The position numbers were made by a program, and so were the translations under genes. A model generated the notes under the pieces. It did not search any database. It was not told where the DNA came from and was given only the letters and a program-made list of their open reading frames with translations. A DNA stretch of 64,000 nt from DATJGR01 sp963780795 (GTDB lineage Bacteria > Pseudomonadota > Gammaproteobacteria > Pseudomonadales > Azotimanducaceae): positions 62,001 through 126,000 of the forward strand of contig CAWADH010000011.1 in the NCBI GenBank assembly GCA_963780795.1, read 5' to 3'. This document shows, piece after piece, positions 1-8,294 of the stretch. Position 1 is the stretch's first letter. The number at the start of each line of letters is the position of its first letter.

Positions 1-1
1 T

Positions 2-214
2 TCACATACGTCGCTGTCGCCCCTTTACGCGCTCGGCGTAGATGCGTTTCGGTTGAGCGACCGCGCCGATCTACTCATTCCGAACGCATCCGGCAGGCTG
101 TTGGGCGAGACGGGGCAATTGCAGGTGAGCGGTAGCGGCGTAGTCGCACGCGAACCGGCCTGGGCAATCGTGCAACATGGCGCGCTGGTGGCCATGCCTA
201 CCGTGGCGCCCTGA
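2..214 (+). CDS. lpoA: Penicillin-binding protein activator LpoA, C-terminal fragment (5' end outside window)
   Basis: Only the last 70 codons are present; the frame is open from base 2 to TGA at 212-214. The visible tail (SPLYALGVDAFRL near its start, GETGQLQV in the middle, ending AMPTVAP) resembles the C-terminal periplasmic-binding-protein-like lobe of LpoA/YraM, the outer-membrane lipoprotein that activates PBP1A peptidoglycan synthesis. The downstream neighbours yraN and dolP match the standard gammaproteobacterial order, which supports the call. The gene overlaps yraN by 38 bases. The identification rests on a short fragment plus context. Confidence 0.75.
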   Translation, partial: SHTSLSPLYALGVDAFRLSDRADLLIPNASGRLLGETGQLQVSGSGVVAREPAWAIVQHGALVAMPTVAP

Positions 215-569
215 GCCGACCGCGGCCGAACGAGGTCGCCTCGCCGAGCGCGCAGCGGAAACCTACCTCACGCGTCGGGGACTGCGAACGATCGATCGCA
301 ATTACCGGATCCCCGCCGGCGAAATCGATCTGGTCATGGCCGACGACCGCGAACTGGTTTTCGTCGAGGTGCGTTTCAGAAGCCGCACCGACTTCGGAGA
401 CGGCGCCGACTCGGTGGACTACCGAAAACAGCAACGACTCATTCGCGCAGCAGAACATTACGTGCGTTATCGCGGCGACAATCGGCCGTGTCGGTTTGAC
501 GTCGTGTCCGTCGGCAGGACACACTACCGGCTGCGCTTTGAATGGATGCGAAACGCATTTACGCCTTGA
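177..569 (+). CDS. yraN: UPF0102 family protein YraN (endonuclease-like fold)
   Basis: A 130-residue protein of the YraN/UPF0102 family, which has a restriction-endonuclease-like fold of uncertain cellular role. The family signature is visible: GEIDLV around residues 49-53 followed by LVFVEVRFR around 60-68, giving the E/D...E-x-R arrangement at the expected active-site positions. The start is inside the end of lpoA (38-base overlap) and the end overlaps dolP by 28 bases, so the three genes form one operon. diaA, which sits between yraN and dolP in enterics, is absent here. Confidence 0.9.
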   Translation: MARWWPCLPWRPEPTAAERGRLAERAAETYLTRRGLRTIDRNYRIPAGEIDLVMADDRELVFVEVRFRSRTDFGDGADSVDYRKQQRLIRAAEHYVRYRGDNRPCRFDVVSVGRTHYRLRFEWMRNAFTP

Positions 570-1126
570 ATCAGTTCGTCACATCGGGTCTTCGGACCTT
601 CATTCCCCTACTCATGCTCGCCCTCAGCGGTTGCGCGACCACCGGCATCGAAGATCCGGGGTCTCGAAGTCCGCCGAAAGTCTGGGAAGACCAGATGCTC
701 GAGTACGACGCCGAGAAGCAGATCAAAGCCTCCGATCCTCGCTTCGAATCCGCGCACATCGTCGTAGTGAGTTACAACGGCCTAGTGCTGCTGGTCGGCG
801 AGGTCGAGTCGGACGAACTGAGGGCGAAAGCGGGCGAGGTGGTGAACACATTCAAGGCCGCCCGCAGCGTACACAATGAGCTTGCCGTCAGCGGACCGAT
901 CTCGATGGTCGCTCGCAGCAACGATTCGTGGCTGACGACGAAGGTGAAGACGAAGCTGGTCGCTCACGGCGCGATCGACTCATCACGCATCAACGTCACC
1001 ACCGAAAACAGCGTGGTCTACTTAATGGGGATCGTGCCGAAAGAGCAGGCGGAGTTCGCGGTGGAAGTGACGCAAACGGTCGATGGCGTTACGAAGATCG
1101 TGAAGGTGTTCGAATACACCGACTGA
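542..1126 (+). CDS. dolP: BON-domain outer-membrane lipoprotein DolP (YraP)
   Basis: A 194-residue lipoprotein. The N-terminus has basic residues, a hydrophobic stretch and a lipobox (LALSGC) with the acylated cysteine at position 31, so it is exported and lipidated. Two BON (phospholipid-binding) domains follow, roughly residues 55-120 and 125-194. DolP supports outer-membrane integrity in Proteobacteria. It follows yraN with a 28-base overlap and is the last gene of the lpoA-yraN-dolP unit; sspB converges on it 15 bases downstream. Confidence 0.88.
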   Translation: MDAKRIYALNQFVTSGLRTFIPLLMLALSGCATTGIEDPGSRSPPKVWEDQMLEYDAEKQIKASDPRFESAHIVVVSYNGLVLLVGEVESDELRAKAGEVVNTFKAARSVHNELAVSGPISMVARSNDSWLTTKVKTKLVAHGAIDSSRINVTTENSVVYLMGIVPKEQAEFAVEVTQTVDGVTKIVKVFEYTD

Positions 1127-1141
1127 CGACTCGGCTCAGTC

Positions 1142-1519
1142 TCACTTGATGACGCGCAGGTGGCTGCCGGGGGTCGGTTCCGGCGGCGCCGGCTCCGAAC
1201 CGCCACTGCCCGGATCCGTTTCGAATGCCATACCCTGACCGGACTCCTTCGCGTACACCGCGAGAACGGCCGCGATCGGCGCGCTCACATGGAATGCGCG
1301 GCCGCCGAACCGACCGTCGAACTCTAGCCGTTCGTTCGTGATGCTCAGATTGCGTATCGCCGTCGGCGATACGTTCAGCACGATTCTCCCGTTCTCCGCA
1401 TGGCCCGATGGCACCTGAGTATCGGGACTCGCCGTGCTGACGATCACGTAAGGGGTCAGGTCGTTGTCGAGGATCCACTCGTGCATCGCCCGCAACAGGT
1501 AGGGTCGATGCGAGGTCAC
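1142..1519 (-). CDS. sspB: ClpXP adaptor (specificity-enhancing factor) SspB
   Basis: A 125-residue SspB that delivers ssrA-tagged peptides to ClpXP. The conserved N-terminus TSHRPYLLRAMHEWILDN is used to place the GTG start at 1519, giving a GTGA overlap with the sspA stop. The core is followed by a flexible acidic/proline tail ending in LRVIK, which matches the ClpX-binding C-terminal motif of the family (LRVVK in E. coli). Co-transcribed with sspA immediately upstream, as usual. Confidence 0.92.
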   Translation of the reverse strand: MTSHRPYLLRAMHEWILDNDLTPYVIVSTASPDTQVPSGHAENGRIVLNVSPTAIRNLSITNERLEFDGRFGGRAFHVSAPIAAVLAVYAKESGQGMAFETDPGSGGSEPAPPEPTPGSHLRVIK

Positions 1520-2148
1520 TCGCGCATTTCCAGTTCGGCCTCCGTCAGGCTTTCGCGGAACGACGGCCGTTCGAACATCGATTGCATGTACTTCTGCATC
1601 GCCTTGGTCGACCGCTCGGGCAACTTGATGTCGAGCACCTTGAGCCGCCACAGGATCGGGGTGACGCAACAATCCACCAACGTGAATTCGTCGCTCATGA
1701 AGAAGGGCTTTTCGGCGAACACTGGTGCAACGCTGATGATGCTTTCCCGCAGTTCCGTGCGGGCACGCGTCAATACCGTCTCACGACCTTTTCCGACCAT
1801 CAAAAGATCGACGCGATGACTCCAGTCCTTCTCGATTCGATGGATCAGCAAGCGGCTCTGCGCGCGCGCCACCGGATATACCGGCAACAACGGCGGGTGC
1901 GGAAAGCGCTCATCGAGGTATTCCATGATCACCGCAGATTCGTACAGCACGAGATCGCGATCGAGCAGCGTCGGCACGCTGTTGTACGGATTGATCTCGG
2001 CGAGATCTTCCGGCTTGTTGTCAGGATCGACGTCGACGATATCGACCGTAACACCCTTCTCCGCCAGCACCATCCGCACGCGATGACTGTAGTGGTCGCG
2101 CGGATCGGAAAAGAAAGTCATCGAAGATCGTCTGGTCACAACGCTCAT
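1516..2148 (-). CDS. sspA: Stringent starvation protein A
   Basis: A 210-residue glutathione-S-transferase-fold protein that binds RNA polymerase as a transcription regulator during starvation. The family N-terminal block is present (MTFFSDPRDHYSHRVRMVL from residue 10), then the NPYNSVPTL and YESAVIMEYLDERFPHP thioredoxin-fold motifs and an alpha-helical C-terminal domain. The ATG at 2148 keeps the short basic leader found in other SspA proteins. It lies about 100 bases downstream of petC and overlaps sspB by 4 bases. Confidence 0.93.
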   Translation of the reverse strand: MSVVTRRSSMTFFSDPRDHYSHRVRMVLAEKGVTVDIVDVDPDNKPEDLAEINPYNSVPTLLDRDLVLYESAVIMEYLDERFPHPPLLPVYPVARAQSRLLIHRIEKDWSHRVDLLMVGKGRETVLTRARTELRESIISVAPVFAEKPFFMSDEFTLVDCCVTPILWRLKVLDIKLPERSTKAMQKYMQSMFERPSFRESLTEAELEMRE

Positions 2149-2245
2149 TGCGGCGCCTCATTAGCAGGTTGTTGAAACGGCGCTCGGTACAGCCGTTCCG
2201 TAATAGCGGGGATCCGCGCAATCAGACAACGCACCGATCCAACAG

Positions 2246-3038
2246 TCAGTGGACTTCCTTGTTGTACTCGCGGCCCAACAATGCCGTGAACACATAGAGC
2301 ACCACCAGGAACAGTAAGACGTAGAGACCCAACCGCTCTCGTTCGATTCGTGCAGGCTCTGCCACGTAGTAAAGGAAGTTGACGATATCGTAGACGGCTT
2401 GATCGAACTCTTGCGCGGTCAGCTTGCCAGTGCCCGGCACGACGTCGATGTAGCCGCATTTCTCTTCGGTGATCTTCATTCCCGGAACCAGCGGGTCGCG
2501 CATTTCCCCGCCGTTTTCGGCGTGCTTTGGATCCTGGTGACACGCCAGCACCGGCGTTCCCTGCAATTGGAGGAACGGATCGGGCATGGCGACGTTTGGG
2601 AAGACCATGTTGTTCACACCGAACGGACGCGCCTCGTCCGTGTAGAACGCCTTGAGGTAGTTGTATACCCATTCGCCGCCCCGCAGCTTGGCGACCATCG
2701 TCAGGTCCGGCGGCGCAGCGCCGAACCAGGCCTTGGACTTTTCGGTCGGCAGCGCATTGGACATCAGCCCGCCGATCTTCTGACCCGTGAAGACGAGATT
2801 CGCCATGAAGATGTCGTGCGGAATCTCGAGGTCGTCGGCGGTCCGCTCATAGCGCTGGAACTTCAGCGAATGACATCCCATGCAGTAGTTCACGATACAT
2901 TCGCGCGCCGCGTTGCAGCGAGGGTTTGTCCTGAAGGTTCGGTTGGAACGGCTGCATCTTCCAGGTCGATGCATTCTCGTTCGCGTAACCCAACGTCGGA
3001 ATCAGGAACAGCGCCAACAACCATGTCGATCGCTTCAT
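2246..3038 (-). pseudogene. petC: Cytochrome c1 subunit of the bc1 complex, interrupted by an apparent 1-base insertion
   Basis: The diheme-less cytochrome c1 of ubiquinol-cytochrome c reductase. From the ATG at 3038 (overlapping the petB stop as ATGA) the frame gives a signal peptide (MKRSTWLLALFLIPTLGYA) and mature N-terminus ending RGARMY, then leaves the coding frame. The next frame continues exactly with VNYCMGCHSLKFQRY, the CxxCH heme site, through the candidate Met ligand region (NVAMPDPF) to a C-terminal membrane anchor (LYVLLFLVVLYVFTALL). One extra base lies within 2894-2897; deleting T2896 restores RGARMFVNYCMGCH and an intact protein of 263 residues. Given the operon, a sequencing or assembly indel is more likely than real loss. 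Confidence 0.85.
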
Positions 3039-4312
3039 CGCATAGTCACCCGTTCCGGCACCGGCTTCGTCTTCTCTACACGCGTGTACCACGGCATCAG
3101 CACGAAGTAGGCGAAGTAGAGCATCGTGCAGATCTGTGCGAGCAGCGTCGCGTACTTCGACGGCGGGATGGTGCCGAGGTATCCGAGAATGAAGAAGCTG
3201 ATGATGAAAATGCCCAACATCACTTTGGAGATAGAGCCTTTGTAGCGGATCGATTTGACCGGGCTGCGGTCGAGCCACGGCAGTACCGCAGGCAACGCGA
3301 TCGCGCCGGCCATGACGACGAAGCCCCAGAACTTGGCATCGAGACCGAGCAGCGGATACGTCGCGGCACGCAACATCGCGTAGAACGGCGTGTAGTACCA
3401 GACCGGCGCGATGTGGTCGGGCGTCTTCAGCGGATTCGCTTCGTCGAAGTTCGGACGCTCGATGAAGTAACCGCCCATCTCGGGCAGATAGAAGACGATG
3501 GCGCAGAACACGATCAGGAACAGCACGATACCGGGCAGGTCGTGGCCGATGGTGTAGTACGGATGGAACGGAATGCCGTCGACGGGAATGCCCTCGGCGT
3601 TCTTGTTCTTCTTGATCTCGATACCGTCGGGGTTGTTCGAGCCGACGTGGTGCAGCGCGACGATGTGGACGAAGACCAGCATCACGAGCACGAGTGGCAG
3701 CGCAACGACATGCAGCGCAAAGAAGCGGTTCAACGTCACTTCGGAGATCAGGAAGTCGCCGCGGATCCACTCCATCAGATCGCCGCCGATCACCGGAATG
3801 GCGCCGAACAGCGAGACGATCACCTGTGCCGCCCAGTACGACATGTTGCCCCACGGCAGCAGGTAGCCGAAGAAACCTTCCGCCATCATCGCCACGAAGA
3901 TCGCCATGCCGATCATCCACAGCAGTTCGCGAGGTTCGCGATACGAGCCGTACATCAGACCGCGGAACATGTGGAGATAGACGACGACGAAGAACGCCGA
4001 CGCGCCGGTGGTGTGCAGGTAGCGCAACAGCCAACCGAATTCGACATCGCGCATGATGTATTCGACCGACGCGAACGCGCCGTCGCCGCTCGGCACATAA
4101 CTCATCGTCAACCAGATGCCGGTGACCAACTGCAGCACCAGCACGACGGTTGCGATCACGCCGAAGTAGTACCAGAAGTTGAAGTTCTTCGGCGCGTAAT
4201 ACTTCGACATGTGGTATTCGAAGGTTTCGGTCGCAGGGAATCTGCGATCGACCCACGACATGAACGACGTCCACATGGCCGGGAATCGCGAAGGCGATGG
4301 CGACTGCTGCAT
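3035..4312 (-). CDS. petB: Ubiquinol-cytochrome c reductase cytochrome b subunit
   Basis: A 425-residue integral membrane cytochrome b carrying the Qo and Qi quinone sites of complex III. Transmembrane helices are evident throughout. Diagnostic motifs include RYLHTTGAS and VVYLHMFRGLMYG with heme-ligand histidines, LLPWGNMSYWAA near the Qo site, and FALHVVALPL with the second pair of heme ligands. The stop overlaps the petC start by 3 bases and the start overlaps the petA stop by 1 base, so petABC is a translationally coupled operon. Confidence 0.96.
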   Translation of the reverse strand: MQQSPSPSRFPAMWTSFMSWVDRRFPATETFEYHMSKYYAPKNFNFWYYFGVIATVVLVLQLVTGIWLTMSYVPSGDGAFASVEYIMRDVEFGWLLRYLHTTGASAFFVVVYLHMFRGLMYGSYREPRELLWMIGMAIFVAMMAEGFFGYLLPWGNMSYWAAQVIVSLFGAIPVIGGDLMEWIRGDFLISEVTLNRFFALHVVALPLVLVMLVFVHIVALHHVGSNNPDGIEIKKNKNAEGIPVDGIPFHPYYTIGHDLPGIVLFLIVFCAIVFYLPEMGGYFIERPNFDEANPLKTPDHIAPVWYYTPFYAMLRAATYPLLGLDAKFWGFVVMAGAIALPAVLPWLDRSPVKSIRYKGSISKVMLGIFIISFFILGYLGTIPPSKYATLLAQICTMLYFAYFVLMPWYTRVEKTKPVPERVTMR

Positions 4313-4911
4313 CAGGCGTGCTCCTCGTCGATTCCGATGGTGATGACTTTGTCGCTAACGAAGCTATAGGGCGGCACCACGAGGTTGGCAGGCGCCGGTT
4401 TGTTGATTGCCACGCGACCAGCCAGGTCGAAAGTCGAACCGTGACACGGACAGAAGAAGCCCCCTTGCCAGTTCGCGTCGAAAGGCTCGGGCGTAACGGC
4501 CGGGAAATATTTCGGCGAGCAACCTAGGTGAGTGCAGAGACCGAGATAAACGCCGATTTCGGGCCTGCGCGAACGCCACTCGTTCTTCGCATATTTCGGT
4601 TGCTGGTCGCGTTCCGAATCGGGATCCGCGCGGCTCGCGTCGAGCTTCGGCAATGTTTCCAGCGCGGCAGGCGTGCGATAGAGGATGAACACCGGTTGAC
4701 CGCGCCAGGCCGGAATCGGGCCGAGCATCTCGCCAGGCGTCAAACGGGAAAAGTCGACGGTGACCGGCGCCCCGAGTGCACGCGCTTTGGCGCTGGGACT
4801 CCACGATCTGACGAACGGAACGGCCGCGCCCACCACACCGAGACCACCGACTACGGACGTGGCGCCAATCAGAAAGTAGCGACGCTGTTTATTGACCCCG
4901 TCACCACTCAT
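4312..4911 (-). CDS. petA: Rieske iron-sulfur subunit of the bc1 complex
   Basis: A 199-residue Rieske protein. Ligand motifs CTHLGC (Cys126, His128, with Cys131 for the disulfide) and CPCH (Cys154, Cys156, His157) are intact. The N-terminus has a twin-arginine pair (QRRYFLIGA, residues 9-17) followed by a hydrophobic anchor, so it is probably exported folded by Tat. I chose the ATG at 4911 because GGAG lies seven bases upstream and because the protein then starts as other bacterial Rieske proteins do; an in-frame start at 4962 is less likely. Confidence 0.94.
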   Translation of the reverse strand: MSGDGVNKQRRYFLIGATSVVGGLGVVGAAVPFVRSWSPSAKARALGAPVTVDFSRLTPGEMLGPIPAWRGQPVFILYRTPAALETLPKLDASRADPDSERDQQPKYAKNEWRSRRPEIGVYLGLCTHLGCSPKYFPAVTPEPFDANWQGGFFCPCHGSTFDLAGRVAINKPAPANLVVPPYSFVSDKVITIGIDEEHA

Positions 4912-5075
4912 CGCCACGCTCCATTTGCCAACCTCACGACCGCGCGAAATTCTATCACACACTCGGGCCGCTCTGAGCGTTGCTGCGACACTTCTGAGAC
5001 CACTTTTCCTAAGGGGCGCGAGTCAGCACGACGCCGTCTCGATCGTGCCGAGCAACCCGAGCGACTCCGAGAAAA

Positions 5076-5468
5076 TTAACGCTTCGAGTATTGCGGACGC
5101 TTGCGTGCTTTTCGCAATCCGACTTTCTTGCGCTCGACCTCGCGTGCGTCACGCGTCAGGAAACCTGCGCGACGCAGCGGCTGACGCAACGACTCGTCGT
5201 ACTGCACTAACGCTCTCGCAATGCCGTGACGGATCGCGCCGGCCTGACCCGAACCGCCACCGCCCTTCACAGTCACATACACGTTGAACCGATCAGCCGC
5301 CTCGACTACTTGCAACGGCTGGCGCACGACCATGCGCGCGGTTTCGCGACCGAAGTACTGATCGAGCGAACGCTCGTTGACCTTGATCTCGCCGTTACCC
5401 GACGTCACGAACACGCGCGCGGTCGAAGTTTTACGCCGACCCGTTCCGTAGTTTTGTTTGACTGCCAT
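5076..5468 (-). CDS. rpsI: 30S ribosomal protein S9
   Basis: 130 residues, normal length for S9. The start AVKQNYGTGRRKTSTARVF and the C-terminal RKARKRPQYSKR tail, which reaches the ribosomal P-site, are both present. It follows rplM by three bases in the universal rplM-rpsI pair, upstream of petABC on the same strand with a 164-base gap. Confidence 0.98.
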   Translation of the reverse strand: MAVKQNYGTGRRKTSTARVFVTSGNGEIKVNERSLDQYFGRETARMVVRQPLQVVEAADRFNVYVTVKGGGGSGQAGAIRHGIARALVQYDESLRQPLRRAGFLTRDAREVERKKVGLRKARKRPQYSKR

Positions 5469-5471
5469 GAA

Positions 5472-5900
5472 TTAGATTTCCAACGTCTGCGGCTGTTGAG
5501 CAGCGTGAGGGTGACTGGGACCTGCGTACACTTTGAGCTTTCTGAACATCGCGCGGCCGAGCGGATTGTGCGGCAACATTCCGCGCACCGCATTCTCGAT
5601 CACGCGCTCCGGATGCTCCGCCTGCAGGCGCTCGAAGGTCACGCCTTTGATGCCGCCGGGGTAACCGGTGTGGCGATAGTAGATTTTGTCCGTCAGCTTG
5701 CGACCGGTCACGCGCACCTTGTCCGCGTTGATGACGATCACGAAGTCGCCGGTGTCGACGTTTGGTGTGTACTCCGCTTTGTGCTTGCCGCGCAGTCGAT
5801 GTGCGATCTCGGTCGCCAGTCGCCCAAGCGTACGCTCCGCAGCGTCCACAACCAGCCAATCGTGGCGGACATCCTGCGCACGAATACTCAGAGTTTTCAT
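5472..5900 (-). CDS. rplM: 50S ribosomal protein L13
   Basis: 142 residues, the standard length. It contains the family motifs VVDAAERTLGRLAT, HTGYPGGIK and the NPLGRAMFRKLKVY block near the C-terminus. First gene of the rplM-rpsI operon; a plausible sigma-70 promoter lies at 5937-5965. Confidence 0.98.
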   Translation of the reverse strand: MKTLSIRAQDVRHDWLVVDAAERTLGRLATEIAHRLRGKHKAEYTPNVDTGDFVIVINADKVRVTGRKLTDKIYYRHTGYPGGIKGVTFERLQAEHPERVIENAVRGMLPHNPLGRAMFRKLKVYAGPSHPHAAQQPQTLEI

Positions 5901-5936
5901 ATAGATACGCTTAGAACGGGGAAATTTGGAGCGCGA

Positions 5937-5965
5937 ATGTTAGCCGAGGGACCAGGCTTTTACAA
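5937..5965 (-). promoter_or_regulatory. Candidate sigma-70 promoter for rplM-rpsI
   Basis: Read on the minus strand, TTGTAA (5965-5960) and TAACAT (5942-5937) are separated by 17 bases; each matches the consensus in four of six positions. It sits about 40 bases upstream of the rplM start in the gap after zapE. Sequence match only. Confidence 0.35.
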
Positions 5966-5979
5966 CAAAACGACTGCGT

Positions 5980-7083
5980 TTACGCGCGATGTGTTCGCGA
6001 CAGGTAGTCGCGCGAGCGCATTTCGAGCAGCCGACTGCGCGTGCGCTCGAATTCGAAGGCCAGTCGCTCGCCCTGATACAGCGTCTCGACCGGCGCCGCC
6101 GCGGACACGATCAGCTTCACGTTGTGGTCGTAGAACTCGTCGACCAAGCTGATGAAACGTCGCGCCTGATCCTCCATTCGCGTCGTGAAGAGCGGGACAT
6201 CGCTGACCAGCACCGCATGATAGATGCGCGCCAGTTCGATGTAGTCGTTCTGGCTGCGCGGACCGTTGCACAAGGCATCGAAGTCGAACCAGGCGACGTC
6301 GTCCGCCGAACGCCGGCAGCGGATCGGCCGACCTTCGATTTCGAGTTCGATGTCGCGCTCCACACTGGAATGATCCGGCGCGAGCGCTGCAAACCGTTCG
6401 GCAAGCAACTCCTCGGCCCGCTGGTCGAGCGGCTCGTGATACGTCTCGGCCTGTTCGAGCAGCCGCAGGCGATAGTCGGTACCACCGTCGAGATTCATCA
6501 CTTCGGTATTGCGTTCGAGCAGATCGATGGCCGGCAGGAAGCGGCGGCGTTGCAGCCCGTTCTCGTACAGCGCGTGCGGCGGAATGTTCGAAGTCGCGAC
6601 GAGCGTGACGCCTTCTTCGAAGAGATGTGCGAGCAGTTCTCCGAGGATCATCGCATCGCCAATGTCGGAGACGAAGAACTCGTCGAAGCACAACACGCGC
6701 GCTTCGTTTGCCAGACCCTCCGCCACCAACTGAAGTGGATTCGATTGCCCCGCAAACCGGCTGAGGTCGCGGTGAACACGATGCATGAAACGGTGAAAGT
6801 GCGTGCGCAATTTTTCAGGAAACGGCACGCAGTCGAAGAACAGATCCATTAGAAAGGTCTTGCCGCGGCCGACGCCTCCCCACATGTAGAGACCCTTGAC
6901 CATTTCCCTTCGATCGCCGACCAGCCGCGCCTTGAGGCGCCGTGCGAGCGTCGCTTCGTCGTTGCGCGCCTCGATCAACCGCCCGCTCAGATCGTCGAGG
7001 CGTACGATCGCGGCGCGCTGCGCAGCGTCGTCGATGAACCCAGGCAACGAGAGACAGGCCTTGTACTGCTCGACCGGAGTCAT
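5980..7083 (-). CDS. zapE: Cell division ATPase ZapE (AFG1 family)
   Basis: A 367-residue P-loop ATPase that associates with the Z-ring and modulates FtsZ assembly. Walker A is GGVGRGKT (about residues 69-76) and Walker B is RVLCFDEF (Asp134/Glu135); a sensor-like ATSN motif follows. I place the start at the ATG at 7083 (MTPVEQYKACL), which aligns with the family N-terminus; an in-frame GTG at 7113 would add ten residues. It lies upstream of rplM on the same strand and is divergent from the DegS-like protease. Confidence 0.92.
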   Translation of the reverse strand: MTPVEQYKACLSLPGFIDDAAQRAAIVRLDDLSGRLIEARNDEATLARRLKARLVGDRREMVKGLYMWGGVGRGKTFLMDLFFDCVPFPEKLRTHFHRFMHRVHRDLSRFAGQSNPLQLVAEGLANEARVLCFDEFFVSDIGDAMILGELLAHLFEEGVTLVATSNIPPHALYENGLQRRRFLPAIDLLERNTEVMNLDGGTDYRLRLLEQAETYHEPLDQRAEELLAERFAALAPDHSSVERDIELEIEGRPIRCRRSADDVAWFDFDALCNGPRSQNDYIELARIYHAVLVSDVPLFTTRMEDQARRFISLVDEFYDHNVKLIVSAAAPVETLYQGERLAFEFERTRSRLLEMRSRDYLSRTHRA

Positions 7084-7226
7084 CGACCGTGGCACCGCCG
7101 AAAAAGACTGCACTGTACTGATCGGACGGCCGAAAACAATCGTCCTGGTCGCGCGGCCACACCCGCCTGAGAACCGCTGTTAGACTGCGAATTCCCGACC
7201 AGCTGCAGTCCGCCTACTAACCGACC

Positions 7227-8285
7227 ATGGCTTCCGCCGTTCGATATCTGTTGCTCGCCGCCATCGTCGGCGGCCTGCTCGGTCTCGCCGTCGTGGCGTT
7301 GATGCGCACGGCCGACCCGGCATCCACCGGATACGCCGGCGCCGTCGCCGCGGCGGAACCCTCCGTCGTCAACATCTACTCGCTCAAAGCGGTCCACACG
7401 CGACTTCACCCGATCTGCGAGCTGCCTCGTTATCGTGAACTCTGCGACGCGGCGAACATGCCGGATCGCCGCCCACAAAACTCGTTGGGCTCCGGCGTGA
7501 TCGTGCGCAGCGACGGCTACATTCTGACGAACGCGCACGTCATCGCCGATGCAGACGAGATCCTGGTGTCGTTCTCGGACGAACAGAAGACGTCCGCAAA
7601 ACTCATCGGCACCGATCCGGAAACGGATCTCGCGGTCATCCGCGCCAACGCGACCGGCCTCAAGCCGATACAGATGGGATCGTCCGACGACGTGCGCGTC
7701 GGCGACATCGTGCTCGCGATCGGTAATCCGTTCGGTATCGGGCAGACGGTATCCATGGGCATCGTCAGCGCGAAAGGTCGCTACGGGCTGAGCAGTCCGT
7801 ACGACGACTTCATCCAGACCGACGCAGCGATCAATCCCGGCAATTCCGGCGGTGCGCTGATCGACGCGAAAGGCCGGCTGCTCGGCATCAACTCGCTCTT
7901 CTACAGCCAGACCGGCGGCTCGCAGGGTCTCGGCTTCGCCGTTCCGGTGAAGCTCGCCTTGTCCGTGCTGGAAGAGATCATCGCGGAAGGACGCGTGATT
8001 CGCGGCTGGCTCGGCATCGACATCGATCCAATTCCATCGCCCGATAAAGGCGGACTCGTCATCGACAAGGTCGTGCCCGACGGACCGGCAGCAAAAGTGG
8101 GCGTGAGGACCGGCGACATCATCGTCGCGATCAACGATCAACCCGCAATTGCCCCGCGGGTCGTATCGCGACAGATCGGAATCGCCGAGCCCGGCAGCGA
8201 CGTGAAGCTGAGTCTCTTGCGTAAAGGCGTGCCGTTGGAAGTGCATGCAAAAGCGGGTGTGCGCCCGCCTCCTGAACCGGAATAG
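7227..8285 (+). CDS. DegS/AlgW-type periplasmic serine endoprotease with one PDZ domain
   Basis: 352 residues with an uncleaved N-terminal membrane anchor (about residues 5-26), a trypsin-like domain and a single PDZ domain (about 250-340). The catalytic triad is His104 (TNAHV), Asp134 (TDLAVI) and Ser207 (NPGNSGG). One PDZ plus an anchor fits DegS/AlgW, which cleaves the anti-sigma factor RseA to start the envelope-stress response. The region before the catalytic domain carries two cysteines (Cys64 and Cys73), unusual for the family. It converges on hisD with a 9-base gap. Confidence 0.88.
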   Translation: MASAVRYLLLAAIVGGLLGLAVVALMRTADPASTGYAGAVAAAEPSVVNIYSLKAVHTRLHPICELPRYRELCDAANMPDRRPQNSLGSGVIVRSDGYILTNAHVIADADEILVSFSDEQKTSAKLIGTDPETDLAVIRANATGLKPIQMGSSDDVRVGDIVLAIGNPFGIGQTVSMGIVSAKGRYGLSSPYDDFIQTDAAINPGNSGGALIDAKGRLLGINSLFYSQTGGSQGLGFAVPVKLALSVLEEIIAEGRVIRGWLGIDIDPIPSPDKGGLVIDKVVPDGPAAKVGVRTGDIIVAINDQPAIAPRVVSRQIGIAEPGSDVKLSLLRKGVPLEVHAKAGVRPPPEPE

Positions 8286-8294
8286 CGCCGCAGT

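Noticed and set aside
2170..2215. AACGGC/GCCGTT hairpin between petC and sspA as a terminator
   Set aside because: Six-base arms with no T-run on either strand.
2399..4369. Long plus-strand open frame opposite petB/petC
   Set aside because: It is antisense to conserved cytochrome genes and its translation is low-complexity His/Arg/Asp/Glu-rich, as expected from GC-rich shadow frames.
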